This document shows, in pieces, positions 31,994 through 41,792 of a stretch of 59,027 nucleotides of DNA (position 1 is the stretch's first letter; each line of letters begins with the position of its first letter). The notes beneath the pieces were generated by a model. That model ran no database searches. It was not told the DNA's origin and was given only the letters and a program-made list of their open reading frames with translations. The translations under genes were made by a program, and so were the position numbers. The stretch comes from Chryseobacterium sp. KLBC 52. Its GTDB lineage: Bacteria; Bacteroidota; Bacteroidia; Flavobacteriales; Weeksellaceae. The stretch is from contig NZ_QDFZ01000016.1 in assembly GCF_003347605.1 (NCBI RefSeq), forward strand, positions 82,637 through 141,663, read 5' to 3'.

Positions 31994-34498
31994 ATGTTCA
32001 AAAAAGTAAGCACTGTATTTATTCTTGGCTTTTATACGGTATTTTGTTCGGCCCAGCAGGTCCGGCCTTCCAAATCATCTGAAATTTACCGTGAAATCAA
32101 AACGCTGAAGCATCTTCCTAAAGTTTTATACCTGGCGGCTCATCCCGATGACGAGAATACGGGATTGCTTTCCTGGCTAATCAACGATCAGAATGTGGAA
32201 ACGGGCTATCTGTCTTTAACCAGAGGCGATGGCGGGCAGAATTTATTAGGCACAGAACAAGGAGCTGCATTGGGATTAATCAGAACACATGAGCTTTTAG
32301 AGGCAAGAAAGTTAGATGGTGCGCAACAGTTTTTTACCCGTGCGATAGACTTCGGGTTTTCTAAAAATACGACCGACACTTTTAAACAATGGAATGCAGA
32401 CAGCATTACCGCAGATGTAGTCTGGGTAATCCGTAAATTCCGTCCCGATATTATCATTTGCCGTTTTCCTCCTACTGCTGCGGCAGGGCACGGACAGCAT
32501 GCGGCTTCTGCTGTGGTGGCGGAAAAAGCTTTTAAGCTGGCTGGCGATAAAGCGGCTTTCCCTGATCAACTGAAATACGTTAATGTATGGCAGCCAAAAC
32601 GTGTATTGTGGAATACTTTCCGCTTTGGTGGAGTGAATACAACCGCTGAAAATCAATTGAAAGTGACCGTTGGGCAATATGATGCACAACTGGGAATGGG
32701 CTATGGTGAATTGGCAGGATTAAGCAGAAGTCTGCATAAAAGCCAGGGGGCAGGAACACAGTCTGTAGCCGGGATCAGAACAGAATATTTTTCCCACGTG
32801 ATCGGTGAGCCGGCAAAAACAACACTTTTCGATGGAGTTGTGAAAACCTGGACTTCACAAGGAAACGCTGATATTGACCAGTCACTGGATCAGATTATCT
32901 CTGCTTTCAATTTCAATAATCCTGACCTCAGCCTGCCTGCTTTGCTTGCTTTGCGAAAAAAGGTCATGGCACTCAAAGATAGAGATCAGAAAAGGGATAA
33001 ACTTACATCTCTGGACCATATTATTTTAAGCTGTGCCGGGTTTATGGGTGAGGCCGTTACCAATCAGGCTGAAGCCGTTGCCGGAGAACAGTACAATTTC
33101 AGGTTAAATCTGATTTCAAGAGCTGTAAATCCTGTTGTTTTAGAGGATATACAATGGTTAAATCAATCAGAAAACTTCAATAGAAAACTGTCAAAAGATT
33201 CTTTGATCACCATTCAGCACGACATTCAGATTCCTGCTGATGCAGCACTCACAGAACCTTACTGGTTGGCAAAACCTCCCGTAAATGCGGCCACTTTCTC
33301 CGTTCCTGATGATACTTTAGTTGGCTTACCGGAGGCAGAATCACCGCTGAATGTTTTGCTGGGTTTGAAAATCGGTTCGCAAAAGTTTCAGGTTAAGCTT
33401 CCTTTATCTTTCAAGAAACTAGATCCGGTGCGTGGCGATGTGGTGGAAGCCCTTCGTATTGTTCCTGCTTTGGAACTGAAATTTACACAACCACTTTATT
33501 GGGCCAAAGAAAATGAAGATTTACATTTGAGTTTAAATTTTAAGGTAAATTCCAGCAAACCTTTCACTAAAGGTGTTTTGAACATTATGTATAACGGAGA
33601 ACGATTAGGGAGCACTGATGTCAATTCGGTCAATGGGAAAGATTTTACCGTTGATTACGTTATTCCAAAAACGAAGCTTGCCTCTATACATTCTACTCGT
33701 ATGCCATTGGATGCCAGTTTTGTGGCAGATGGAGTAGCTTATAATAAAAAACAAGTATTAATTCAGTACCCGCATTTACCTTCTTTACAATATTTTGTGC
33801 CCGCAACTGCCATCGTAATGAAAGGAGATATCCAGGCGAAGATTAAAAAAATTGGTTACGTAGAAGGTGCCGGTGATTTCATTCCGGAGTTCCTGCGCAT
33901 TGCCGGTATTCAGGTAGATGTCCTGAAAGACGAAGATTTTTATGGAAACATAGATGAATCCGGTGGAAACGGTAATCAAAACAAACTATCACAATATGAT
34001 GCCATCGTATTGGGGGTTCGTGCCAATAACACTGAGAAAAAGCTGGGCCGCTGGATGCCGTTTTTATGGTCCTATGCCAAAGCCGGAGGGAATCTGGTGA
34101 TGCAGTATAATACCAACCAGGATACAACCGTTGACAAATTGGGAATGTACAATTTCAGTATTGCCAATAAGCGTGTTACCGAAGAAAATGCTGCAGTTAC
34201 GTTTTTAAATCCCAATCATAAATTACTGAACTTTCCGAACAAAATTACGGCAGATGATTTTAAAGGCTGGGTTCAGGAAAGGGGAGCCTATTTCCCTGCT
34301 CAATGGGATGCAGCGTATGAACCGCTTTTTGAAATGCATGATACAGACGAAGAACCTCTTCAGGGATCTACTTTATATGCCAGATACGGGAAAGGTAATT
34401 TTATTTATACCCCGTTGGCGTTTTTCAGACAGTTGCCTGCAGGAAATGTGGGGGCTGCCCGTTTATTTTTTAACTTTTTATCTGCACAGAAAAACTGA
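31994..34498 (+). CDS. Secreted PIG-L family deacetylase
   Basis: LmbE/PIG-L family zinc-dependent N-deacetylase, predicted to remove acetyl groups from GlcNAc-containing substrates. At 834 residues it is much longer than single-domain members (about 230). A signal peptide (MFKKVSTVFILGFYTVFCSA) is present. The zinc site reads AAHPDDE (His50, Asp53) with a later GHGQH (His166, His169). The C-terminal 250 residues (YDAIVLGVRANNTEKK, then GGNLVMQYNT, then YARYGKGNFIYTPLAF) resemble a class I glutamine-amidotransferase-like fold, as in ThuA-like sugar proteins. It is first in an operon with a sodium:solute symporter, suggesting that the deacetylated sugar or its product is imported. Confidence 0.88.
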   Translation: MFKKVSTVFILGFYTVFCSAQQVRPSKSSEIYREIKTLKHLPKVLYLAAHPDDENTGLLSWLINDQNVETGYLSLTRGDGGQNLLGTEQGAALGLIRTHELLEARKLDGAQQFFTRAIDFGFSKNTTDTFKQWNADSITADVVWVIRKFRPDIIICRFPPTAAAGHGQHAASAVVAEKAFKLAGDKAAFPDQLKYVNVWQPKRVLWNTFRFGGVNTTAENQLKVTVGQYDAQLGMGYGELAGLSRSLHKSQGAGTQSVAGIRTEYFSHVIGEPAKTTLFDGVVKTWTSQGNADIDQSLDQIISAFNFNNPDLSLPALLALRKKVMALKDRDQKRDKLTSLDHIILSCAGFMGEAVTNQAEAVAGEQYNFRLNLISRAVNPVVLEDIQWLNQSENFNRKLSKDSLITIQHDIQIPADAALTEPYWLAKPPVNAATFSVPDDTLVGLPEAESPLNVLLGLKIGSQKFQVKLPLSFKKLDPVRGDVVEALRIVPALELKFTQPLYWAKENEDLHLSLNFKVNSSKPFTKGVLNIMYNGERLGSTDVNSVNGKDFTVDYVIPKTKLASIHSTRMPLDASFVADGVAYNKKQVLIQYPHLPSLQYFVPATAIVMKGDIQAKIKKIGYVEGAGDFIPEFLRIAGIQVDVLKDEDFYGNIDESGGNGNQNKLSQYDAIVLGVRANNTEKKLGRWMPFLWSYAKAGGNLVMQYNTNQDTTVDKLGMYNFSIANKRVTEENAAVTFLNPNHKLLNFPNKITADDFKGWVQERGAYFPAQWDAAYEPLFEMHDTDEEPLQGSTLYARYGKGNFIYTPLAFFRQLPAGNVGAARLFFNFLSAQKN

Positions 34499-34602
34499 TG
34501 AACAAACAACTTAAAAACTGGAATATCTGGTACATACTATTAGCCGTTGCATTAGTAGTACAGATCGTATTTTATTATGGGTTTACTAAATTATGGGCAT
34601 GA
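34498..34602 (+). CDS. 34-residue single-span membrane peptide
   Basis: Starts MNKQLKNWNIWYILLAVALV and continues with a hydrophobic span to YYGFTKLWA. Its ATG overlaps the deacetylase stop (ATGA at 34498), and its TGA overlaps the symporter ATG (ATGA at 34599), so translation of all three is coupled. One transmembrane helix with a basic N-terminal end suggests an accessory subunit of the symporter. Comparable short genes precede symporters in other bacteria, but no family name is assigned. Confidence 0.75.
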   Translation: MNKQLKNWNIWYILLAVALVVQIVFYYGFTKLWA

Positions 34603-36290
34603 GTAATATAGATTGGACGGTTCTTATTGTTACACTTGTGGCAGTGGTGGTTTACGGCGTATTGATCGGCCGTGGCCAAAAAAATAACGAATCCTACCTG
34701 AAAGCAGATAATAAAATGCCCTGGTATATTGTACTTATCGGGATTATGGCGACCCAGGCAAGTGCCATTACATTTCTTTCGGCACCTGGCCAGGCTTATA
34801 CAGACGGGATGCGTTTCGTTCAGTATTATTTTGGTTTGCCGTTGGCAATGATTGTGATCTGTATTACTTTCATCCCGATTTTTCAGCGCTTAAATGTTTA
34901 CACTGCCTATGAATATTTGGAGAACCGTTTTGATAAAAAAACAAGGGTACTCACTTCACTGCTTTTTCTTTTTTCCAGAGGGTTATCAACGGGAATCAGC
35001 ATTTACGCTCCGAGTATTATCTTATCAAGTGTTTTAAACTGGAATATTTATTTAACCAATGTTTTAACAGGTGGTATTCTGTTGATTTACACTTATATTG
35101 GAGGAGCAAAAGCGATCGCTCACACCCAGAAATTACAGTTCCTTATTATTCTGGGGACAATGGCATTTGCAGGATATTTACTTATTCAGAATATGCCGGA
35201 TGGAATTGGTTTTAATGATGCGCTGTACCTGGCGGGGAAATCCGGAAAGCTTAATGTGATCACCACAGAATTCGACTGGAAAGATAAATACAATATCTGG
35301 AGTGGCCTGATTGGTGGTTTTTTTCTGGCACTTTCTTATTTCGGTACAGACCAGAGCCAGGTTGGGAGATATATCACTGCGAAAGACAATACCAATGCTA
35401 AAATGGGCTTGCTATTGAATGGATTGGTGAAAATCCCGATGCAGTTTGCTATTCTCCTGATCGGAGCTTTGCTTTTTGCATTCTTTTCTCTGAAACCGGC
35501 TCCGATTTATTTTAACGAACGTTCTTATCAGCATTTAAAGGAAGCAAATCCTGAACAGGCTGCCGTTTTTGAAAAAGAGCATCAGGATTTACAGTTAAAA
35601 TTTAATGCAGAATCGAAAGAAATTTTAAAATTAAAAGAAACTCATTCTCCTCAACTCCAAAGAACAATTCAGGATTTTAAAAATACACAGACAGAAGTAA
35701 AAGCATTGCACAGCAGGGTAGAGGAGGCTATCAATCAATCAAACTATAATGCGGAAAAAACGGATACGAATTACATTTTCCTGTATTTCGTAAAAAATAC
35801 GTTGCCCGTAGGAATGATCGGTTTGCTGTTTGCCGTCATTTTTCTGGCCAGCTGGGGTTCCATTTCGGCTGCGCTGAATTCCCTTGCTGCCTGTTCATTA
35901 AAAGATGTTCATTTATTATTTAAAAAAGAACTTCCTGATGAGAAAACCGAATTGAAGTACAGCCGTCTGCACACTTTAGCATGGGGAATTTTCTCCATCG
36001 GAGTAGCTATGTTTGCCACGCAGATGGGTTCCCTTATTGAAGCGGTTAATGTATTGGGTTCTCTTTTCTACGGTCCGATCTTGGGAATTTTTCTGGTAGC
36101 GTTTTACTATAAAAAAATTGACGGCCCGAATGTGTTTATTGCTGCAATTCTTTCAGAAATTACGGTTATTGCCGTTTACCAGTTCGATATCATTTCTTTC
36201 CTTTGGCTTAATGTGATAGGGGCAGCAGCGGTGATTATATTTTCAGCAATCGGATTGCTGTTTTATAAGCAGAAAACAGTAAATTCGTAA
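34599..36290 (+). CDS. Sodium:solute symporter (SSS family)
   Basis: Inner-membrane SSS-family transporter of 563 residues, about 13 predicted membrane segments. Family blocks include QASAITFLSAPGQAYTDG, YTYIGGAKAIAHTQ and DQSQVGRYITAKD. A hydrophilic, coiled-coil-like insertion lies at about residues 305-385 (KLKETHSPQLQRTIQDFKN). The ATG at 34599 overlaps the stop of the small membrane peptide. The ATG at 34593 would add only two residues. Context with a PIG-L deacetylase suggests an amino-sugar or related substrate, an inference. Confidence 0.9.
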   Translation: MSNIDWTVLIVTLVAVVVYGVLIGRGQKNNESYLKADNKMPWYIVLIGIMATQASAITFLSAPGQAYTDGMRFVQYYFGLPLAMIVICITFIPIFQRLNVYTAYEYLENRFDKKTRVLTSLLFLFSRGLSTGISIYAPSIILSSVLNWNIYLTNVLTGGILLIYTYIGGAKAIAHTQKLQFLIILGTMAFAGYLLIQNMPDGIGFNDALYLAGKSGKLNVITTEFDWKDKYNIWSGLIGGFFLALSYFGTDQSQVGRYITAKDNTNAKMGLLLNGLVKIPMQFAILLIGALLFAFFSLKPAPIYFNERSYQHLKEANPEQAAVFEKEHQDLQLKFNAESKEILKLKETHSPQLQRTIQDFKNTQTEVKALHSRVEEAINQSNYNAEKTDTNYIFLYFVKNTLPVGMIGLLFAVIFLASWGSISAALNSLAACSLKDVHLLFKKELPDEKTELKYSRLHTLAWGIFSIGVAMFATQMGSLIEAVNVLGSLFYGPILGIFLVAFYYKKIDGPNVFIAAILSEITVIAVYQFDIISFLWLNVIGAAAVIIFSAIGLLFYKQKTVNS

Positions 36291-36324
36291 GCAAATAATA
36301 ATAAAAACAAACAAATAAGATATT

Positions 36325-36843
36325 ATGAAAACAATGATTAAATCTGCTACTGTACTTTTCGCAGCAGTGACGCTTTCAGTAAACGCCTTTGCACAGGAAA
36401 CTAAAAAACCTGCCAGCCCTCCGGCTACTGCTACAGGAAAAATTAAAGATGTAAATATTACAATTGCTTATAGCAGCCCTTCTGTAAAAGGACGTACAAT
36501 CTGGGGTGGTTTGGAAGCGTATGATAAAGTTTGGCGTGCAGGTGCTAATGAAGCCACTACTTTCGAAACGGATAAAGATATTATGGTTCAGGGTAAAAAA
36601 CTGCCTGCAGGTAAATACAGCTTTTTCTTAATCCCTAAACAAAGCGGAACCTGGACTGCGATTTTTAACAAAGAGCCAAAACAGTGGGGCGCTTATAAAT
36701 ACGAGCAAGCTAAAGATGCTTTACGCGTTGATGTAAAAACAAAAGCTTTACCAGCAACACAGGAAGCGTTGGTCTATAAAATAAACAATAATGGATTCTC
36801 AATGGATTGGGATAAGATCTCTGTTCCTGTAGAGATCAAATAA
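36325..36843 (+). CDS. DUF2911 domain-containing exported protein
   Basis: A 172-residue protein with a signal peptide (MKTMIKSATVLFAAVTLSVNAFAQ) and one DUF2911 domain: ITIAYSSPSVKGRTIWGGL, then VWRAGANEATTFET, then LPAGKYSFFLIP, a pattern diagnostic for this Bacteroidota family of unknown function. It is 34 bases behind the symporter and probably the last gene of that operon, since a strong terminator follows. Periplasmic location is expected. Confidence 0.9.
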   Translation: MKTMIKSATVLFAAVTLSVNAFAQETKKPASPPATATGKIKDVNITIAYSSPSVKGRTIWGGLEAYDKVWRAGANEATTFETDKDIMVQGKKLPAGKYSFFLIPKQSGTWTAIFNKEPKQWGAYKYEQAKDALRVDVKTKALPATQEALVYKINNNGFSMDWDKISVPVEIK

Positions 36844-36861
36844 ATGTAAATATAAGAAATG

Positions 36862-36890
36862 AAAATCCCGGTTAATCCGGGATTTTTGTT
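36862..36890. terminator. Intrinsic terminator
   Basis: AAAATCCCGG (36862-36871) and CCGGGATTTT (36877-36886) form a perfect 10-bp stem with a 5-base loop and a T-run. Confidence 0.88.
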
Positions 36891-36945
36891 TATTATTTTG
36901 ATATGGTATTAAAGATTATTATCACGTAGTAGTACAAAGTGTAAT

Positions 36946-38457
36946 TTATTTTTGGGTAGTCAAAAGTTGGTTGATTTTCAAAATCATTTCCTTCGCATTC
37001 TGATTGGCAGGATCAAGTTCCAGTGATTTCTGATAATCGTTTTTTGATAATGTATATTCTTTTTTATTAAAATAAGCTTCACCACGGCTGTCGTACACAT
37101 TTCCCGACGTTGGAAACTCACTGACATTTAAGTTAAAAATCTTAAGTGCGGCATCTGTTTGATGATCCTTTAGAAATTCATAGCCAAGCTCATTGAGTTC
37201 GTTTTCATTGGAGAAGTTGTATTCATTGGGATTATTCTTTTTCAGTTTCTGGTACAGCGCCATTCCTTTGTCAATATTTTTTAAACATTCCTTTCTGATG
37301 GTTAAGGCAATGGATTCTTTTTGAGGCTCAATGGGGTAATTTTTCCATTGGTTCAAACTGGCAATACTTAAAAGAATTTCATCGATGAGTTTGAAATTAT
37401 TACCGTTCGTCATTACAACCAGACCGTTTCCGTCTTCAACACTTCCAATATAATAACACACAAAACCTTCATTCCCACCACTGTGTCCGAAATATTTTGT
37501 GCCTTTGAAATCATTCAGAAACACACCGTAATTATTTTCAAGTCTCTTTACAGACATTTCTTTTGATAAAACTTTATTCGATTTACCTGCTAATGACAAC
37601 TGTGTTTCGATGATATATTTTGCCAGATCATTGGGGTTGGTCCATAAACCGGCTGCTGCTTTTTCAGGATAAATATGATATTTACCTTGTACTTCTTTTC
37701 CGTTATTATAAGCCGTAGCAAGTAATTTTTCTTTATCTGAAGAAGGTGGTTGATGATAAGAACTTTCGTTCATCCCTAACGGCGTCAAAACATTTTTCAA
37801 CATATAATCTTCATACTTTTCTCCGGTAGTATTTTCAAGGATTAATTGTGATATGGTTGTACCGCCTCCTGAATATTGAAATTTAAGATTGGGCTCAAAC
37901 ACAGACCGCACCGCGGGAGAATTGGCTGGTTTTTGTCCATCGAGAATTTGTAGGAGAGTAGGTAGTTCTTTCCCTTTTTGATACCCTCCGAAACCATGAA
38001 CAGATAAACCCGCTTTATGGCTCAACAGATTGGCAAGAGAAATTTTTTTGCCTTTTGAAACCGAATCGTATGGAAATTTCCAGGTTTTTAAATACTTATT
38101 AATGTCATCATCCAAGCTTAATTTTCCTTGTTCAACCAATTTTAAAAGACCGAGACTGTTGATAGACTTGCTGATAGATGCGGCCTGAAAAAGTGTTTGC
38201 TGGGTAGCTTTTCTGTTTTCAGCAACGTCTGCATAACCATAAGCTTTTATCCATTCTATCTTATAATCTTTTATGACCGCAATGCTTACCGCATTCATAT
38301 TGTAGAAAGCCATTCTTTCTTTGAGCGTCCACTTTTTTGTTTTCGATGTATCCCAGCTGAGCAGATTGTCTTCGAATGATTGTATTTTATCCTTCACACT
38401 TTGGGCAAAAACATTCAACGATAAAGAAAGCAGTAGGATGAGGTGTATTTTTTTCAT
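36946..38457 (-). CDS. Secreted serine hydrolase (beta-lactamase/PBP4 family) with TPR tail
   Basis: Class C beta-lactamase-type serine hydrolase, 503 residues, with signal peptide MKKIHLILLLSLSLNVFAQ. The catalytic SxxK is SISK (Ser94-Lys97), the YxN-position motif is YSGGGTT, and the third box is HSGGNEG. The C-terminal 100 residues contain TPR-like helices (TDAALKIFNLNVSEFPTSGN, then VYDSRGEAYFNKKEYTLSKN). This pairing is common in Bacteroidota esterases or peptidases of unknown substrate. Classical beta-lactamase activity is not implied. It stands alone, convergent with the DUF2911 operon. Confidence 0.88.
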   Translation of the reverse strand: MKKIHLILLLSLSLNVFAQSVKDKIQSFEDNLLSWDTSKTKKWTLKERMAFYNMNAVSIAVIKDYKIEWIKAYGYADVAENRKATQQTLFQAASISKSINSLGLLKLVEQGKLSLDDDINKYLKTWKFPYDSVSKGKKISLANLLSHKAGLSVHGFGGYQKGKELPTLLQILDGQKPANSPAVRSVFEPNLKFQYSGGGTTISQLILENTTGEKYEDYMLKNVLTPLGMNESSYHQPPSSDKEKLLATAYNNGKEVQGKYHIYPEKAAAGLWTNPNDLAKYIIETQLSLAGKSNKVLSKEMSVKRLENNYGVFLNDFKGTKYFGHSGGNEGFVCYYIGSVEDGNGLVVMTNGNNFKLIDEILLSIASLNQWKNYPIEPQKESIALTIRKECLKNIDKGMALYQKLKKNNPNEYNFSNENELNELGYEFLKDHQTDAALKIFNLNVSEFPTSGNVYDSRGEAYFNKKEYTLSKNDYQKSLELDPANQNAKEMILKINQLLTTQK

Positions 38458-38673
38458 TTAGAAATATTTAATTGGTTTTGTACCTATAAGACATTTGAAA
38501 ATAGAATATTATTACATTTTTTTTCTATAATCAATTACTTTTTTGCAATTCAGCAAAAGGTATTTTCTCTTTATACATCAGCGAAATAATAGCCATGCAG
38601 GCAGGTCTCTTAAAAAATAGTTGATAAATCTCATTCTAAAAATAAAATAAAAGTATATTTATAAACTTTTTTA

Positions 38674-38689
38674 AGTACATTTGTGTACT
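38674..38689. promoter_or_regulatory. MarR operator overlapping the carotenoid -7 box
   Basis: AGTACATTTGTGTACT has perfect arms AGTACA/TGTACT around TTTG. The -7 element TACATTTG (38676-38683) lies inside it, so a bound regulator would block the promoter. The same pattern, diverged, is found before the MarR paralog at 52617-52633. Confidence 0.7.
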
Positions 38690-38702
38690 AAATCTATTGA
38701 AT

Positions 38703-39359
38703 ATGAATTTTGATCTTATAAAAGCAGCTGTAGAACTCGTTCAGGAATTTATGGAACAAAATGAAGATCAGGTATTGTACAGTAACAATCTTCATGGGTT
38801 TACACAATGGATCAATGCTTCTTTTAAAGATGATTCGGATGAAGAAGATCCGATTTGGATCGGGAAGCAATCTGGAAGAAGTTCTGATAGTATCATCAAT
38901 ACATTATTGATAAGAATCGGAAGGTATGCGAAGACCTATTCGAGATCGATAGGGAAGTCTGTTTTTTCAAGCCAGGACGATTTTATTTACCTGATCAGTC
39001 TGAAAACGATAGGAGCAATGACAAAAATGGAACTGATAAGACATAATGTACATGAGAAGTCGGCAGGTGTCCTTATTATCAATCGTCTGATAAGAAATGA
39101 ATGGGTAGAACAAAAGGTTTCTCAGAAAGATAAAAGAACAAAACATATTGCTATAACGGAGAAGGGAATTGCTGTGCTGGATGAACATATGGAAGAGATC
39201 CGAAAAGCTTCAAAGGTAGTTGTGGGAAATCTCACGCATTCCGAGCAGATGCTGCTGATAGCCATACTCTCTAAACTGGATGAGTTTCATGATTCCTTTT
39301 ACCGGATGAACCTTGAAGCCATGGATCTGATAGATGTTGCATATAAAAGATTGAACTGA
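38703..39359 (+). CDS. MarR family regulator of the carotenoid operon
   Basis: Winged-helix regulator of 218 residues, longer than typical MarR (about 150) because of an N-terminal extension of some 70 residues. The DNA-binding part runs TKMELIRHNVHEKSAGVLII, then NRLIRNEWVEQKVSQKDKRT, the wing with the conserved D-K-R. A TTG at 38697 is also in frame, but the ATG at 38703 is preferred. It is the first gene of the carotenoid operon (41 bases before crtI), and a palindrome covers its -7 box, so autorepression is likely. The gene at 52646 is a clear paralog. Confidence 0.88.
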   Translation: MNFDLIKAAVELVQEFMEQNEDQVLYSNNLHGFTQWINASFKDDSDEEDPIWIGKQSGRSSDSIINTLLIRIGRYAKTYSRSIGKSVFSSQDDFIYLISLKTIGAMTKMELIRHNVHEKSAGVLIINRLIRNEWVEQKVSQKDKRTKHIAITEKGIAVLDEHMEEIRKASKVVVGNLTHSEQMLLIAILSKLDEFHDSFYRMNLEAMDLIDVAYKRLN

Positions 39360-39400
39360 TCATTAGTAAAAGTATCAGCCAAACCACTAAATAAATAATA

Positions 39401-40891
39401 ATGAATACCGGAAACATAAAAAAGAAAATTGCAGTAATAGGTGCTGGATTTTCGGGACTGTCGGCAGCAGCTTATGCTGCAAAATCAGGAAATGAAGTGC
39501 ATGTATTTGAAATGCATGATCAGCCTGGCGGCCGTGCCAGGCAATTCTCTACAGATGAAGGATATGTTTTCGATATGGGACCCAGCTGGTACTGGATGCC
39601 CGACATTATAGAGCGTTTTTTCAATGATTTTGATTATAAAGTTTCTGATTTTTTTACACTGGTATCCTTGGATCCTCAGTTTGAAATGGTTTTTGCCAAA
39701 GAAAAAGTCTCAGTTCCGGAAAAAAATGATGCCATACGGGATTTGTTTGAAAGTATAGAGCCGGGAGCTGGAAATAAATATGATCAGTTTATGGAATCCG
39801 CCCGGTTCAAGTACGAAGTGGGAATGAAAGATTTTGTTACAAAACCTTGCTACACATGGCTTGAATTTGCTTCTTTGAAAATAGCAGGCAGTGCTGTGAA
39901 GCTTAATCTCTTAAGCGATTTCAGGAAATATGTTTCAGGCTATTTTTCTGATTCAAAACTGAGATCGCTCATGGAGTTTCCGGTTATATTTCTTGGTGCT
40001 TCACCCCAAAATATTCCTGCATTGTACAGCCTTATGAATTATGGCGGTTATGTTTTGGGAACAAAGTATCCAATGGGAGGGTTTCATCAGCTCGTTCTGG
40101 CCATGAAAAAGGTAGCAGAACAACAGGGGGTAGCTTTTCATTTCAATCATGAAGTACAGCAGCTCAATACAGAAAATGGAAGACTTATTTCAATCACAGT
40201 AGAGGGTAAAGACTACGAATTTGATGCAGTTATTGCCTCATCAGATTACCATCATACAGAAACCCTATTACCTGAATCGCTCAGAAACTATAACGAAGAA
40301 TACTGGAAGACCCGAACTTTTGCTCCATCTTGTCTCATTTACTATCTGGGTATAAAAGGGAAAATTTCTCATTTAAAACATCATACCCTGTTTTTTGAAA
40401 ATGAACTCGATGATCATATAGACTCTATTTACAATGATAAAAAATGGCCTGATAAACCGCTTTTTTATTCATGCTGTCCTTCAAAAACCGATCCGGATGT
40501 GGCACCTGAGGATTGTGAAAATCTTTTTCTGTTGTTACCTCTTGCAACTGGAATAGAGGATGACGAGTCTGTCAGGGAAAAATATCTTGTCGAAATGCTT
40601 GGCAGAATTGAAAAACACACTGGTGAAAAGCATCTTATTTCAAGAATTGAATATAAAAAAAGTTATTGTGTAAGTGATTTCATTTCTGATTATAATGCTT
40701 ATCAGGGTAATGCTTACGGATTGTCCAATACGTTGTCGCAGACTGCAGTCTTAAAACCTAAAATAAGAAATAAAAAAATCAGGAATCTTTTTTATACAGG
40801 GCAGTTAACTGTTCCCGGGCCTGGTGTTCCGCCTTCGGTAATTTCCGGGAAAATTGTAGCGGCTGAAGTGAGTAAACTAAAAATGAAATAA
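39401..40891 (+). CDS. crtI: Phytoene desaturase CrtI
   Basis: FAD-dependent desaturase of 496 residues that converts phytoene to lycopene. The N-terminal dinucleotide-binding motif is AVIGAGFSGLSAAAYAAKSG, followed by VFEMHDQPGGRARQF and DMGPSWYWMPD. The C-terminal signature reads NLFYTGQLTVPGPGVPPSVISGK. Full length for CrtI. Its position before crtB, crtZ and a lycopene cyclase gene fixes the pathway as that of cyclic C40 carotenoids, probably zeaxanthin. Confidence 0.95.
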   Translation: MNTGNIKKKIAVIGAGFSGLSAAAYAAKSGNEVHVFEMHDQPGGRARQFSTDEGYVFDMGPSWYWMPDIIERFFNDFDYKVSDFFTLVSLDPQFEMVFAKEKVSVPEKNDAIRDLFESIEPGAGNKYDQFMESARFKYEVGMKDFVTKPCYTWLEFASLKIAGSAVKLNLLSDFRKYVSGYFSDSKLRSLMEFPVIFLGASPQNIPALYSLMNYGGYVLGTKYPMGGFHQLVLAMKKVAEQQGVAFHFNHEVQQLNTENGRLISITVEGKDYEFDAVIASSDYHHTETLLPESLRNYNEEYWKTRTFAPSCLIYYLGIKGKISHLKHHTLFFENELDDHIDSIYNDKKWPDKPLFYSCCPSKTDPDVAPEDCENLFLLLPLATGIEDDESVREKYLVEMLGRIEKHTGEKHLISRIEYKKSYCVSDFISDYNAYQGNAYGLSNTLSQTAVLKPKIRNKKIRNLFYTGQLTVPGPGVPPSVISGKIVAAEVSKLKMK

Positions 40892-40895
40892 TACG

Positions 40896-41732
40896 ATGAA
40901 AAAATTGTTTGATGAATTGTCTTACGAAGTCAGTAAGTACACTACACAAAAATACAGCACCAGTTTTTCATTGGGAATACTGGCATTGAAGCCCTCCATA
41001 AGACCTGCCGTTTACGCTGTTTACGGCTATGTGCGGCTTGCAGATGAAATTGTAGATAGTTTTCATGGCTATGATAAAGAAAAACTCCTGAATAGATTAA
41101 AGGTTGAAACCTTTCAGGCACTGGAAGATGGTATAGCACTAAACCCGATTTTGCATTCATTTCAGGAAACAGTTAATAAATATAATATTGATAGAAAACT
41201 GATCAGTCAGTTTTTGCACAGCATGGAGATGGATCTTCACAAAATTGATTATAATTCAGAGCTGTATAAAGAATATATCTACGGATCCGCAGAGGTGGTA
41301 GGCCTTATGTGCCTGCAGATATTTACGGAAGGGAATAAACAACAGTATGAAAAACTTAAACCTTATGCGATGAAACTGGGATCTGCTTTTCAGAAAGTTA
41401 ATTTTCTGAGAGATCTTAAAGATGACTTTCAGATTCTTGGCAGAACCTATTTTCCATCCCTGAATATGGCGGTATTTGATAATGCGGTAAAAGCCCATAT
41501 TGAAAAGGAGATTGAAGAAGAATTTAAAGAAGCATTATTAGGAATTAAAAAGCTGCCAGGCTCATCCATTTTTGGAGTGTACCTGGCCTACAGATATTAT
41601 TTGTCTCTGTTTGAAAAAATTAAAAAGACAAGTTCCCAGAATATGCTGACGCAAAGAATCAGAATTGCCAACTCACAGAAGCTACTGGTCGCATTCAAAA
41701 GCTACATACGTTATAAATCTGCTTATTTCTAA
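40896..41732 (+). CDS. crtB: Phytoene synthase CrtB
   Basis: Squalene/phytoene synthase family, 278 residues. It condenses two geranylgeranyl diphosphates to phytoene. The two Asp-rich motifs are seen as RLADEIVDSF (around residue 47) and NFLRDLKDDFQ (around 168), with GRTYFP after the second. It starts four bases after crtI and is certainly co-transcribed. Confidence 0.95.
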   Translation: MKKLFDELSYEVSKYTTQKYSTSFSLGILALKPSIRPAVYAVYGYVRLADEIVDSFHGYDKEKLLNRLKVETFQALEDGIALNPILHSFQETVNKYNIDRKLISQFLHSMEMDLHKIDYNSELYKEYIYGSAEVVGLMCLQIFTEGNKQQYEKLKPYAMKLGSAFQKVNFLRDLKDDFQILGRTYFPSLNMAVFDNAVKAHIEKEIEEEFKEALLGIKKLPGSSIFGVYLAYRYYLSLFEKIKKTSSQNMLTQRIRIANSQKLLVAFKSYIRYKSAYF

Positions 41733-41792
41733 AACTTAAATTGTGTTGAACAATTGATTTTAAAGTGATAAGATCAATAAAAAAAATAAATC

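Noticed and set aside
36946..38457. Antibiotic-resistance beta-lactamase
   Set aside because: The SxxK/YSG/HSGG motifs and TPR tail place it among general serine hydrolases of this fold. Resistance is not supported.
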